64,000 nucleotides of DNA, from the NCBI GenBank assembly GCA_932294295.1, contig OW028580.1, positions 30,574,136 to 30,638,135 on the forward strand, given 5' to 3'. Below the pieces are notes generated by a model. That model was not told the DNA's origin, did not search any database, and saw only the letters and a program-made list of their open reading frames with translations. Source of the stretch: Alitta virens (lineage: Eukaryota > Annelida > Polychaeta > Phyllodocida > Nereididae). How positions within the stretch are numbered: the first letter of the stretch is position 1; every line of letters starts with the position of its first letter. Made by a program: the position numbers and the translations under genes. This document shows positions 1 through 13,441 of this stretch, in pieces.

Positions 1-46
1 ATTAAGTTTTTGCCGATTCAGGGCTTCACCTGACTTCCGGGGTCTT

Positions 47-292
47 CTAGGAGGCCTTCGGGCATCCGTGGAAACTGCCATTGAATTTAATATGATGTTC
101 ATGCATACTTTTCCCACACATATTCATACCATTACAAACAGCAACACCAATATGACCTTCACCACCATTACTCTTGATGTTCTCAATCATACCATCAATA
201 ACTACACCAAACAGATCAGGACTCAACACTCCGCCGTGCTTGACACATTGATACATTGGACCAATGAGAAGTGAAACCATTAAATTACACAC
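47..292 (-). pseudogene. LINE reverse-transcriptase fragment, unit 1
   Basis: The minus-strand reading frame encodes 81 aa with the reverse-transcriptase signature GGVLSPDLF followed by a stretch like VVIDGMIENI, then G-x-H-I-G-V. This order is typical of the palm region of non-LTR retrotransposons just before the catalytic YADD box. The fragment stops before an intact YADD. It is a relic repeated in all three tandem copies. Confidence 0.6.
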
Positions 293-647
293 ATACCTTT
301 TGTTGCATGTAATTTTTCATTATAAAAACCTGGTGTAGAAAGGATTAAAATTTCTTTCATTCAATTTATGAAAAGTTTAAAAAATCAAGGCAGGGATCCC
401 ACGTTCATGGAAAAAATCCTGGCAAATCTTGGAAAAATTGGTTGTCCTGGAAAGTCAGGGAAAAGTCATGGAATTATAGAAATTTAAAAAAGGTCATGGA
501 AAAGTCATTGAATTTTAGAAAGACCAAGAAAAAAACATTGTCTGCAATAAGAAGGGTGGTGAGTACGGCTGTTATGGGTGTGTGGAGGCCGTTAGAATTT
601 GCTGAATTACCATTTTTACGTATCTCTGATTTGCTTCAGTAATTATC

Positions 648-1350
648 CGGCCCTAATTTTACCCCGGCGGCTTGTTGAGGGGTTCTACGGGTAACCCGGC
701 GGCTTTCACGGGTAACCCGGCGGCTTTCACGGGTAACCCACCGGCTTTCACGGGTAACCCGCCGGCTTTTTGCTACCAGCGTCAGCGTAGGCAGGGAGGG
801 GGGTTGTATATACTTTTTAAAAGGCTGCTGCTCCCCTAATATTAGTCCGATTTTCCTGAATGGCAGTATAGCTCATACTGATTCCATACGTATTTTCGGA
901 ATAAAAACAACCCGAATATTAAGCAAGATATTTGTCTGAGGGGAGCAGCAGCCTTTTAAAGAAGCGCTCAGCATTGATACAGTCCCGGCGCAGACGTCTG
1001 CGAGAGCACCACTGTTTGCCTCCGCCAACCTAGTTACCTTCTCAGACGAATAACTCGCTTAATATTTGGTATATTTTCGATCCGAAAACAGGTATGGAAT
1101 CAGTATAAATTATCCTACAATTAAGTTCTTATTTAACGAAAATCGGACTAATATTAGGGGAGCAGCAGACTTTTATAGTATAGTCCTGGAAGCTGTGAGT
1201 TACTCCTACTACTCGCCGGCTTACTCCTACAACCCGCCGAGTAACACGTAGAACCCGCCGAGTCACCCGTAGAACCCGCCGAGGCACCCGTAGCGCCCGG
1301 CGGGTAACCCGGCGGGTAACCCGTAGCGCCCGGCGGGTGCTGCCCCGCCC
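648..1350. mobile_element. GC-rich fold-back element, unit 1
   Basis: The left side has four copies of a 21-bp motif around ACGGGTAACCCGGCGGC. The right side (about 1195-1345) has the same motif in reverse orientation, such as CCCGCCGAGTAACCC. Inside lie two longer inverted arms: about 820-950 is complementary to about 1045-1172, with the shared core CTCCCCTAATATTAGTCCG. The structure is a non-autonomous fold-back or MITE-like element with no coding capacity. Its exact ends and target duplication were not resolved. Confidence 0.65.
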
Positions 1351-3350
1351 CCTTTTTGCTCCCAGAACCTGTTGCCAAACCGGCGGAAAGAGCTGTTACA
1401 TAACTATTACGTAATACTACGGGTTCACTACGGCAAAACCGGCCCGTGTGACAGTGGCTTAAGTTGTTATTGTGAATGACCTTGGGTCCAAGGTCAAGCT
1501 GATAGTTGATCTTGAACTTTCTGATTTTAAAATGCAGTTTCTTTTTTTTGGTCAAAAAGGTTTCTTAGTTGGTGTTATTGCATTGAGTTATCATCAATTA
1601 GGGGAACTGCCAACATGTTCCAAAACTTTCAATGACACCACAGGGTGATTACCTCTTTCCCCCTATTATATGGGGTGCTTTAACTGTAGTCTGAATGATC
1701 GGATCTTTACCAAATTTTGTCTGTGTAACCTTTTGGAACCTTTCATTATATTGCAATATTTTTAATGACCCCATACAATTATTACCCTCTATGGGATAAA
1801 ATGCCATAACTTCAGATAGTATCTTTACCAAATTTGGTTTATATACTCTTGTGGATGCCACCATCATATCAGAACATTTCTAATGACCCCTGCAATGCTA
1901 TCACTTAAGTCTAAATTATCGAATATTCCTCGGATTTGGTTTATGTGCTCTTCGGGGCATTGCCATTATGTTGCAACAAATTCAATGACCCCATAGGGTA
2001 ATCACCCTACTATGGGGTAAAATGCTATTACTTCAAGTCTGAATGATCATAAGTGGTAATTATGATATGGAAAGGGTTTCTGGGATGCATGGGAATCTCA
2101 GAGAAACGACCATCACATCGATGAATTCACTCTGGGGTGTACCCAACCATGGGAATTTCACCGTATTAGAGCTACAGCCGGCAGGAATCATTTGGACTTT
2201 GTGACTCTGAGACGGGTGGCCTAGAGTCAGAGCTAAAGGTCAGAGGTGACCTTTTTAGTTCGGTAATAGCCAAAGAAGATATCAACTAGATGGCTTAGAA
2301 ACATTACGAAATGTGCTTATGCATCTCTATTTCTTCGCAAGAGAATGAATGGTAAAGCCCTGTGCTCGTGTTACGCAAGTGCAGGCTGTATATTTAACCG
2401 TTGTTTTTATATTTTTTATATTTAGCATTATCTTTAAACACACTATATACTGTCCAATGCAGCTTTAAATAGGCATACATAATGATAATGTTTAAAAGTC
2501 ATATTAATTTGATTATAAGTATGATAAGAAGCTGCATCTACACAGCTTATCAACATTTAGAGGCTAAAATAGATGCAATGTCCTTGCTGATTTATGGGCT
2601 TCTCTGTTAGTCAAAACTTCAAATTAAAGCTCTTTTCTTTCAATGTAATTACAGATTAATCGATTTGAGAAAACATTAATAATATTTCAGGTTGTTATTT
2701 ATTAACAGTTTTCCCACCTCCATGGTCCAGTTGTCCTTACAAGAGTGAGAGCTGGGTCACTTTTCTTCTGAAATAAACTTTTCTCTTTATACATAAAATG
2801 GCTGAATAAAAAACGAGACACAACAGAACACTAAAAGTTTGAAGTAGTAGCTGAAAGAGTGACCACTTTACTATTGGAATCTGTGTAATATAAAAATTTA
2901 CAGTATGTGAAAAAGGCCCAGTTCTCCTTGCTAAATGTTTGATTATTTGAGTTGCTCAGTTATCTGAGGTCAAAACCAAGAGCCTCCAAACAAGTGGGCA
3001 CCCACGTGACCCGTGATTACCTCCATTTATTTGACTGTAGTGTAAATAAATGATAGTGTTCATCTTCACCAATGTCACTGACGCCAGTCGTGATTACATA
3101 TCAAAGAACGTAGGTAAGTGGAACACCATGGCTTATTCGTCATACATAGACTATTCCAGACTGGTTATGAAAAATGTAGAACTTTCGATGTTAAACAACA
3201 ATTTCTCGGGAACTACTTAAGATACAGCCTCTAGATGTTATAGGAAAGCACCAGATAGATAGGCATGTATTCGTTTTTTAGCACAATTATTTTCTGGAAC
3301 AGTTCACAAAATCTGACTTATTTTTTAAAAGATTCTTTGAAGTAAAGGAG

Positions 3351-3358
3351 ATAGACAT

Positions 3359-3391
<33 letters not shown>

Positions 3392-3414
3392 TAGATAGAT
3401 AAATAGATAGATGG
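3351..3414. repeat. GACA/GATA tetranucleotide microsatellite
   Basis: A run of GACA units is followed by GATA units. The same array recurs at 11260-11323 in unit 2. Confidence 0.95.
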
Positions 3415-3524
3415 TAGATATTGACAGTACTCTAAGGCAAGTTCTTGCCACTCGCGAGGGCTAATTGATGAGGTGAGAGAAAAGGAGTTCACCCATGTAA
3501 CCATGTTACACATTAAGCACATAT

Positions 3525-3690
3525 GTGGGGTCGTTTACTTGCCTCAGCATAGACACTGAGTACAAGGTACTGCCAATTTAACGTCTCATCCAAACGACAT
3601 CCAGCTGATGAAGGGTGCCTGGGCCTGAGATTGAACCTGGGTCCTCAAGAGAAGCAGGCGAGCATCCCTGGAAACACGAACAGATTGTGA
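3525..3690 (-). repeat. SINE-like dispersed block with tRNA B-box-like sequence
   Basis: The first ~85 bp (core CATAGACACTGAGTACAAGG, then a stretch ending CATCCAGCTG) recurs at about 18160-18245 and 48175-48255. On the minus strand the far end contains GGTTCAATCTC, which resembles a Pol III B box. It is probably a SINE fragment. It is duplicated at about 11434-11599. Confidence 0.45.
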
Positions 3691-5532
3691 CAATCATTGA
3701 TTAAAATTGTGGACCCTAAAAAACGTGCCAGTCATATCAATTTTTTAGGCACTTTGAACACGAATCTTTAACTATATATTTTGGAATTTTTAATTTGTCT
3801 CATCATTGATGATGCTTGAGAACTATATATGAAATAACAGTTATTTCTAAGGTTTTAAGTGACTGAACAATTTGATGTCATATTAAAATTTCAACCTGAC
3901 AAGGACTTTCCTAATTAACCCCTCTTTCAGCATTTTTAGGCATCAGTTCAATGTGCATCTACACACACCAAGTTGAAATGACCGCACTGTAAAAAATTCG
4001 TGTAGTTTATACGTTATCTTACTAGCAAGTTTTGGCAGTTTTCTTTTACATAAATTACAGTTTCAAGTTGGTATACCGTAAAGTAAAACGGATGTTTGTT
4101 GTAAGATTACATGCTACTGTTAATTTATGATGATGGCTTACTGTAAAATCATTGTTCTACTTTGATGTTGGCCCAACCAATGAGCCCCTAAAATAAGCCC
4201 ATCTACTGTAAATTTTATGGTATCATACTATATTTGAAATTTACTGCAACTTACCATAAAATGCTGCAATATCAGGGTGTAGAGTCGTTTCACGGCATCT
4301 TCTATAGAATATGCGATGAAATGCTGTATAGTAGATTTTGGTCTGTTTTACGGCAACCTACTGAATAAATTATGGTAGACTGCCATTTTCTGACTGCATA
4401 CCAAAATAACAATATTTTACCGTAAAAACTATAAATTGCAAGACAACCACGGAAACTCGTTACACTGTGACTGATTGATGACTTCATTCTTTCATTAATT
4501 TATGTATTCATTTATTCATGTATGAAAATGGTTTACATTCATACAGAAGTAATCAAACTGTATAATTCATATGATATTTGAACTACAGCAAAACAATTCG
4601 AGAAGGTATAACCTTGCTAAAATGTTGTCAATAAATGAAACATTTTTGCATGCCATTTAAACGCTAATTAGCATTTAATGTCGTCAAGAGTATAGCAGAC
4701 TTGGCAGCATTACTTATGTTTTAACACTCAACGAACAGTATATATGGCCTAGTTGTGCCTTTTGCTTGTCAAATTGACTTATATCTCGGCAACGTTTTAC
4801 AAAATATGCATAAATCATGCAATACTGGCCATACACGCCTACAGTTTTGCCAAAACTTGTCTAAATAGTCTCAGGACCCACATAGAACTTGTATATTAAG
4901 GGGAAAATCTGGAGAAAAAAAAGTATTTTCAAACCTTCATATCAAAGACACTATGAATCCCACAAGAGCGAAATTTGCAAATAGCATATTTGAATTACAG
5001 TAGTCTCACTTTTTGAACTATGATCCATTTCATCTTTTTTAATACTAAGAAAAAATTGGAAAATATGCAAAAAATGATCTCAGATTATGTTTCCTGAGAA
5101 AAACGAATGCATTGACCCAAACAACATTTCACACAGTATTTTGTATTTACATTGACATATCTCCGCTATGTTACAAAATGCGAAAGAAAAATTGTAAAAA
5201 ATATCGTTTTGGTTCCTGGAGCAGAACTGGAATACGAATGCAAGAATATGTATTAAGAGATTTATGTTTAAATTTGTCAAATTTGTCATAATGTAGTTTT
5301 GCCTTTTGGGGGTGATATAGCCATAAAAAATATAAATTTTCACAATTGATTAACTAGGTAAAAAATATGAACAATCCTTTTTTATCAAACCTCCATATCA
5401 CAGACCCTATTAATCCTACATTTGAGAAATTTTGCAATATCATATCTAAATTACATAGCGCTTCATTTCAAACTAGCCAGCCTAGAGATAATGCTGGTAT
5501 GTGTTTGTGTTTAGCGGTAAAAACCAGTTGAA

Positions 5533-7651
5533 ATGGCAGTGGCAGAGGGTCGATACTTCTTCATCCAATCTCGGTTGAGCAGCAAGGTGCTGGATGTGAA
5601 GGGCAATGGCATGAGCCCTGGTACTGAAGTGGTCATGTGGACCAAGAAGGACGACAAAAATGACAACCAGCTCTGGTATGAGGACCACGTCACTGGAACC
5701 ATACGCTCAAAGATGAACGATATGTGCCTGGAGCTTGTAGGTAATAAATTTATTAGTTTATTAAAATATATTTAAACAGGTACACAATTTCAGCAAAAGC
5801 TGTTTTGCAAATAAGTCCAGTGAGTACTTTGATACAAAAATCATTAAAAAAAAAAAAAAAACTTAGCTAAAATTAAAAGAATACATCATATTTAAATAAA
5901 AGAAGCACCATGTATAAATATCTCTAAATTGACTTTAAACATAGACAGATCACAGATATTTTGAAGCACCTTTGGTAAATTATTCCAGTACCTGCCTGCC
6001 ATATACATAAGCCTGCCATATACATAAATGTTTTAGACTGGTAAAAGTTATCCACATATGGGGATAAAAACATTCATATCCTTATTATTTCTAAGTGACC
6101 GAGAAACTATTTCACATTCCATTAATGCTAAAAATGCCCTAGCAAAATTCATTATAATATGCTCCCAAAGATATAACCTGTTGAATCAGTCTAAGATGAT
6201 AATGGCAAATGCCTATGTTGTTCCAGATGAAAGCACAGTTGTTCTTAATCCTTACGATCGAAATCAAGATGGCCAGAAATGGATGATTGGGGGAGACCGT
6301 ATACAGATGAAAGGAAATCCCAAGAAAGTCCTGGATATCATTAGGAATGATTGTGATGATGGTGCTGATTTGTGTGCCTGGGATTTTAAATACACCAAAA
6401 ACCAATTGTGGCATTTTGAGTTTGAGTAAGTGTCCCATGTGCATGATGTTGAGGCTCATCTGTAAATCATATGTACAGTTAATTTCATAAAATATGGTCG
6501 ACTCTAGTCAGCTACAGCAACCTATTCCTGGCTGTAACTGTAACTGGCTAAAGTCAGCCGCTTCTGTCTACTCCCTACCTTATAGTTGGCTTACACCTAC
6601 CACCACTGAAAAAATATAAACCTTGGTAAATGTAAGAATTTATCTAATTTATCATAAATTATATGTATATGCAATCGACATGCATCTTTTCAACAAAATA
6701 TTACATATATGCATAACTATCAACTTTTGCACCAAATTGTACTGCATGTATTTTAAATCCAGCTCCGTTCAGTGGCAGGTAGAATTGTATAGCAAAAGTT
6801 GTCTAGCTTTGTCTAGGTTCAAATTGACAGTTTTAATGAAACTAACTGTAGGTGAACCATTAAAAGTCAAATGGTGGTAACAGGTACATTTCCCTATTTC
6901 AGACCTGTTATGTACTTTTTCCTGGCTTCTCGTATGCATGGCAAGGTGCTGGATGTGTCAGGGGCCGACAAATCACCTGGAGCAGAAGTCATCATGTGGG
7001 AGAAAGATGATAGTGCTCCAGACAACCAGCTCTGGTACATCTCACGAGATGGACTCATCCGCTCGAAACTCAATGGCTTTGTCTTGGATTCATCATCTGG
7101 TAGGAGTCTGATCCATAAATTTCATCACAGCCAATTTCGTATAGACTTGGAAACTAAACTCCAGATGACGTCATGTGAATGCAGGACTCATTGGCTTAAG
7201 GGACTGCCTTAACCAATACAATAACAGTCCTGGAGTCACATGACATCCTCTGGAGTTGTGTCTCAAATCGATGAATTTGGCTGTAAATTGGCATCTTGGT
7301 GGCAATCTTATCTGGGTCACAAATAATTATGTTATAAAATATATATCGATGATAACTATTTAATAACCAATTTACTCATTCACTTACATTTTCAAATGAA
7401 ATTACCACATGCATCACTTGTCTGACATGACACAACTTTCTTGCTTAGATGACAACATTACCATGGAACCATATGACCCATCCAATGAAAAGCAAGGCTT
7501 CTCAATCTCTGATGGCCGTATTGCTAACCTCAACGACCAAGACTACGTTGTAGACATTAAAGGAAAGAGTTCTGATGACGGGGCTCAGATAATCGCCTGG
7601 GAATTCCACGGAGGAGACAATCAGCATTGGGACATAGAATATGTAGATTAA
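5533..7651 (+). CDS. Double beta-trefoil (ricin B-like) lectin, tandem copy 1
   Basis: Predicted four-exon gene of 268 aa with exons 5533-5740, 6227-6425, 6903-7099 and 7449-7651. All introns are GT-AG with phases 1, 2 and 1. Exons 1+2 form one ricin-B-type trefoil and exons 3+4 a second. The Q-x-W-like signatures are visible as DNQLWY, GQKWM, KNQLWHF, DNQLWY and DNQHWD. Members of this family bind sugars such as galactose. There is no signal peptide and no catalytic A chain or pore-forming domain, so it looks like a cytosolic or non-classically secreted lectin. An acceptor-like TTTAG at about 5513 just upstream of the ATG suggests a separate 5' non-coding exon. AATAAA lies at 7708. The sugar specificity is not predictable from sequence. 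Confidence 0.88.
6476..6848. mobile_element. Tc1/mariner-type MITE in lectin intron 2 (copy 1)
   Basis: The 373-bp element begins CAGTTAATTTCAT and ends ATGAAACTAACTG, which are near-perfect inverted termini, and TA flanks both ends. It has no coding capacity. CAGT termini with TA target duplication are typical of Tc1/mariner elements. Relatives lie at 14384-14756, about 46200-46525 and 51157-51431. Confidence 0.8.
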
Positions 7652-7955
7652 TTTAATGAGCCATTGTATGTAGATTTATATAATGAGCCATTGTCATTAT
7701 ATATCGAAATAAAATTAAATGCTGAAGTGTTTTAAAAAGTAAGGTTTTTGATTTGTAATTTTGCAGTTTTATAGTTGACAGAGCAGTATGCATCTAATTT
7801 ACCAAGGGCACTATGTTCTGAGATGTGTCTCGTCAGATTTATGAACCAGCCAAAACATCATGTGTTGCAATCATGGTGACGAGGCAAAAAATCCAATACT
7901 GAGGGTTTCATTAAGTTTTTGCCGATTCAGGGCTTCACCTGACTTCCGGGGTCTT

Positions 7956-8201
7956 CTAGGAGGCCTTCGGGCATCCGTGGAAACTGCCATTGAATTTAAT
8001 ATGATGTTCATGCATACTTTTCCCACACATATTCATACCATTACAAACAGCAACACCAATATGACCTTCACCACCATTACTCTTGATGTTCTCAATCATA
8101 CCATCAATAACTACACCAAACAGATCAGGACTCAACACTCCGCCGTGCTTGACACATTGATACATTGGACCAATGAGAAGTGAAACCATTAAATTACACA
8201 C
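7956..8201 (-). pseudogene. LINE reverse-transcriptase fragment, unit 2
   Basis: This is the same 81-aa RT palm fragment as at 47-292 (GGVLSPDLF motif). It has no intact catalytic box or flanking RT domains. Confidence 0.6.
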
Positions 8202-8556
8202 ATACCTTTTGTTGCATGTAATTTTTCATTATAAAAACCTGGTGTAGAAAGGATTAAAATTTCTTTCATTCAATTTATGAAAAGTTTAAAAAATCAAGGC
8301 AGGGATCCCACGTTCATGGAAAAAATCCTGGCAAATCTTGGAAAAATTGGTTGTCCTGGAAAGTCAGGGAAAAGTCATGGAATTATAGAAATTTAAAAAA
8401 GGTCATGGAAAAGTCATTGAATTTTAGAAAGACCAAGAAAAAAACATTGTCTGCAATAAGAAGGGTGGTGAGTACGGCTGTTATGGGTGTGTGGAGGCCG
8501 TTAGAATTTGCTGAATTACCATTTTTACGTATCTCTGATTTGCTTCAGTAATTATC

Positions 8557-9259
8557 CGGCCCTAATTTTACCCCGGCGGCTTGTTGAGGGGTTCTACGGG
8601 TAACCCGGCGGCTTTCACGGGTAACCCGGCGGCTTTCACGGGTAACCCACCGGCTTTCACGGGTAACCCGCCGGCTTTTTGCTACCAGCGTCAGCGTAGG
8701 CAGGGAGGGGGGTTGTATATACTTTTTAAAAGGCTGCTGCTCCCCTAATATTAGTCCGATTTTCCTGAATGGCAGTATAGCTCATACTGATTCCATACGT
8801 ATTTTCGGAATAAAAACAACCCGAATATTAAGCAAGATATTTGTCTGAGGGGAGCAGCAGCCTTTTAAAGAAGCGCTCAGCATTGATACAGTCCCGGCGC
8901 AGACGTCTGCGAGAGCACCACTGTTTGCCTCCGCCAACCTAGTTACCTTCTCAGACGAATAACTCGCTTAATATTTGGTATATTTTCGATCCGAAAACAG
9001 GTATGGAATCAGTATAAATTATCCTACAATTAAGTTCTTATTTAACGAAAATCGGACTAATATTAGGGGAGCAGCAGACTTTTATAGTATAGTCCTGGAA
9101 GCTGTGAGTTACTCCTACTACTCGCCGGCTTACTCCTACAACCCGCCGAGTAACCCGTAGAACCCGCCGAGTCACCGGTAGAACCCGCCGAGGCACCCGT
9201 AGCGCCCGGCGGGTAACCCGGCGGGTAACCCGTAGCGCCCGGCGGGTGCTGCCCCGCCC
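8557..9259. mobile_element. GC-rich fold-back element, unit 2
   Basis: This is the second copy of the inverted, 21-bp-subrepeat element, duplicated as part of the 7.9 kb unit. It is absent after the partial third unit. Confidence 0.65.
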
Positions 9260-11267
9260 CCTTTTTGCTCCCAGAACCTGTTGCCAAACCGGCGGAAAGA
9301 GCTGTTACATAACTATTACGTAATACTACGGGTTCACTACGGCAAAACCGGCCCGTGTGACAGTGGCTTAAGTTGTTATTGTGAATGACCTTGGGTCCAA
9401 GGTCAAGCTGATAGTTGATCTTGAACTTTCTGATTTTAAAATGCAGTTTCTTTTTTTTGGTCAAAAAGGTTTCTTAGTTGGTGTTATTGCATTGAGTTAT
9501 CATCAATTAGGGGAACTGCCAACATGTTCCAAAACTTTCAATGACACCACAGGGTGATTACCTCTTTCCCCCTATTATATGGGGTGCTTTAACTGTAGTC
9601 TGAATGATCGGATCTTTACCAAATTTTGTCTGTGTAACCTTTTGGAACCTTTCATTATATTGCAATATTTTTAATGACCCCATACAATTATTACCCTCTA
9701 TGGGATAAAATGCCATAACTTCAGATAGTATCTTTACCAAATTTGGTTTATATACTCTTGTGGATGCCACCATCATATCAGAACATTTCTAATGACCCCT
9801 GCAATGCTATCACTTAAGTCTAAATTATCGAATATTCCTCGGATTTGGTTTATGTGCTCTTCGGGGCATTGCCATTATGTTGCAACAAATTCAATGACCC
9901 CATAGGGTAATCACCCTACTATGGGGTAAAATGCTATTACTTCAAGTCTGAATGATCATAAGTGGTAATTATGATATGGAAAGGGTTTCTGGGATGCATG
10001 GGAATCTCAGAGAAACGACCATCACATCGATGAATTCACTCTGGGGTGTACCCAACCATGGGAATTTCACCGTATTAGAGCTACAGCCGGCAGGAATCAT
10101 TTGGACTTTGTGACTCTGAGACGGGTGGCCTAGAGTCAGAGCTAAAGGTCAGAGGTGACCTTTTTAGTTCGGTAATAGCCAAAGAAGATATCAACTAGAT
10201 GGCTTAGAAACATTACGAAATGTGCTTATGCATCTCTATTTCTTCGCAAGAGAATGAATGGTAAAGCCCTGTGCTCATGTTACGCAAGTGCAGGCTGTAT
10301 ATTTAACCGTTGTTTTTATATTTTTTATATTTAGCATTATCTTTAAACACACTATATACTGTCCAATGCAGCTTTAAATAGGCATACATAATGATAATGT
10401 TTAAAAGTCATATTAATTTGATTATAAGTATGATAAGAAGCTGCATCTACACAGCTTATCAACATTTAGAGGCTAAAATAGATGCAATGTCCTTGCTGAT
10501 TTATGGGCTTCTCTGTTAGTCAAAACTTCAAATTAAAGCTCTTTTCTTTCAATGTAATTACAGATTAATCGATTTGAGAAAACATTAATAATATTTCAGG
10601 TTGTTATTTATTAACAGTTTTCCCACCTCCATGGTCCAGTTGTCCTTACAAGAGTGAGAGCTGGGTCACTTTTCTTCTGAAATAAACTTTTCTCTTTATA
10701 CATAAAATGGCTGAATAAAAAACGAGACACAACAGAACACTAAAAGTTTGAAGTAGTAGCTGAAAGAGTGACCACTTTACTATTGGAATCTGTGTAATAT
10801 AAAAATTTACAGTATGTGAAAAAGGCCCAGTTCTCCTTGCTAAATGTTTGATTATTTGAGTTGCTCAGTTATCTGAGGTCAAAACCAAGAGCCTCCAAAC
10901 AAGTGGGCACCCACGTGACCCGTGATTACCTCCATTTATTTGACTGTAGTGTAAATAAATGATAGTGTTCATCTTCACCAATGTCACTGACGCCAGTCGT
11001 GATTACATATCAAAGAACGTAGGTAAGTGGAACACCATGGCTTATTCGTCATACATAGACTATTCCAGACTGGTTATGAAAAATGTAGAACTTTCGATGT
11101 TAAACAACAATTTCTCGGGAACTACTTAAGATACAGCCTCTAGATGTTATAGGAAAGCACCAGATAGATAGGCATGTATTCGTTTTTTAGCACAATTATT
11201 TTCTGGAACAGTTCACAAAATCTGACTTATTTTTTAAAAGATTCTTTGAAGTAAAGGAGATAGACAT

Positions 11268-11300
<33 letters not shown>

Positions 11301-13441
11301 TAGATAGATAAATAGATAGATGGTAGATATTGACAGTACTCTAAGGCAAGTTCTTGCCACTCGCGAGGGCTAATTGATGAGGTGAGAGAAAAGGAGTTCA
11401 CCCATGTAACCATGTTACACATTAAGCACATATGTGGGGTCGTTTACTTGCCTCAGCATAGACACTGAGTACAAGGTACTGCCAATTTAACGTCTCATCC
11501 AAACGACATCCAGCTGATGAAGGGTGCCTGGGCCTGAGATTGAACCTGGGTCCTCAAGAGAAGCAGGCGAGCATCCCTGGAAACACGAACAGATTGTGAC
11601 AATCATTGATTAAAATTGTGGACCCTAAAAAACGTGCCAGTCATATCAATTTTTTAGGCACTTTGAACACGAATCTTTAACTATATATTTTGGAATTTTT
11701 AATTTGTCTCATCATTGATGATGCTTGAGAACTATATATGAAATAACAGTTATTTCTAAGGTTTTAAGTGACTGAACAATTTGATGTCATATTAAAATTT
11801 CAACCTGACAAGGACTTTCCTAATTAACCCCTCTTTCAGCATTTTTAGGCATCAGTTCAATGTGCATCTACACACACCAAGTTGAAATGACCGCACTGTA
11901 AAAAATTCGTGTAGTTTATACGTTATCTTACTAGCAAGTTTTGGCAGTTTTCTTTTACATAAATTACAGTTTCAAGTTGGTATACCGTAAAGTAAAACGG
12001 ATGTTTGTTGTAAGATTACATGCTACTGTTAATTTATGATGATGGCTTACTGTAAAATCATTGTTCTACTTTGATGTTGGCCCAACCAATGAGCCCCTAA
12101 AATAAGCCCATCTACTGTAAATTTTATGGTATCATACTATATTTGAAATTTACTGCAACTTACCATAAAATGCTGCAATATCAGGGTGTAGAGTCGTTTC
12201 ACGGCATCTTCTATAGAATATGCGATGAAATGCTGTATAGTAGATTTTGGTCTGTTTTACGGCAACCTACTGAATAAATTATGGTAGACTGCCATTTTCT
12301 GACTGCATACCAAAATAACAATATTTTACCGTAAAAACTATAAATTGCAAGACAACCACGGAAACTCGTTACACTGTGACTGATTGATGACTTCATTCTT
12401 TCATTAATTTATGTATTCATTTATTCATGTATGAAAATGGTTTACATTCATACAGAAGTAATCAAACTGTATAATTCATATGATATTTGAACTACAGCAA
12501 AACAATTCGAGAAGGTATAACCTTGCTAAAATGTTGTCAATAAATGAAACATTTTTGCATGCCATTTAAACGCTAATTAGCATTTAATGTCGTCAAGAGT
12601 ATAGCAGACTTGGCAGCATTACTTATGTTTTAACACTCAACGAACAGTATATATGGCCTAGTTGTGCCTTTTGCTTGTCAAATTGACTTATATCTCGGCA
12701 ACGTTTTACAAAATATGCATAAATCATGCAATACTGGCCATACACGCCTACAGTTTTGCCAAAACTTGTCTAAATAGTCTCAGGACCCACATAGAACTTG
12801 TATATTAAGGGGAAAATCTGGAGAAAAAAAAGTATTTTCAAACCTTCATATCAAAGACACTATGAATCCCACAAGAGCGAAATTTGCAAATAGCATATTT
12901 GAATTACAGTAGTCTCACTTTTTGAACTATGATCCATTTCATCTTTTTTAATACTAAGAAAAAATTGGAAAATATGCAAAAAATGATCTCAGATTATGTT
13001 TCCTGAGAAAAACGAATGCATTGACCCAAACAACATTTCACACAGTATTTTGTATTTACATTGACATATCTCCGCTATGTTACAAAATGCGAAAGAAAAA
13101 TTGTAAAAAATATCGTTTTGGTTCCTGGAGCAGAACTGGAATACGAATGCAAGAATATGTATTAAGAGATTTATGTTTAAATTTGTCAAATTTGTCATAA
13201 TGTAGTTTTGCCTTTTGGGGGTGATATAGCCATAAAAAATATAAATTTTCACAATTGATTAACTAGGTAAAAAATATGAACAATCCTTTTTTATCAAACC
13301 TCCATATCACAGACCCTATTAATCCTACATTTGAGAAATTTTGCAATATCATATCTAAATTACATAGCGCTTCATTTCAAACTAGCCAGCCTAGAGATAA
13401 TGCTGGTATGTGTTTGTGTTTAGCGGTAAAAACCAGTTGAA

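Larger units (their letters stand above)
1351..5532. other. Non-coding upstream region of lectin gene 1
   Basis: I found no gene here. It holds a short direct-repeat family built on motifs like TTTCAATGACCCCATA (about 1620-2040), a GACA/GATA microsatellite (3351-3414), a SINE-like block (3525-3690), degenerate TACTGTAAAAT repeats (about 3970-4440) and an AT-rich dispersed repeat (about 4735-5470). The last of these is related, in inverted orientation, to sequence in intron 1 of the third lectin gene. Unit 2 repeats all of this at 9260-13441. Confidence 0.6.
1..7909. repeat. Tandem unit 1 of a ~7.9 kb duplication
   Basis: This stretch is repeated almost base for base starting at 7910. It contains a LINE fragment, a GC-rich fold-back element, non-coding DNA and one complete lectin gene (5533-7651). 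Only scattered single-base differences and one A-run length change separate the two units. The window opens inside the unit, so the array may extend further left. Confidence 0.97.

Noticed and set aside
3351..3414. Possible CRISPR-like array
   Set aside because: It is a simple tetranucleotide microsatellite. No repeat-spacer array of CRISPR type was seen anywhere in the window.
7860..8183. 107-aa plus-strand frame in the tandem units
   Set aside because: It is the antisense of the LINE RT relic, has no domain and no splice context.
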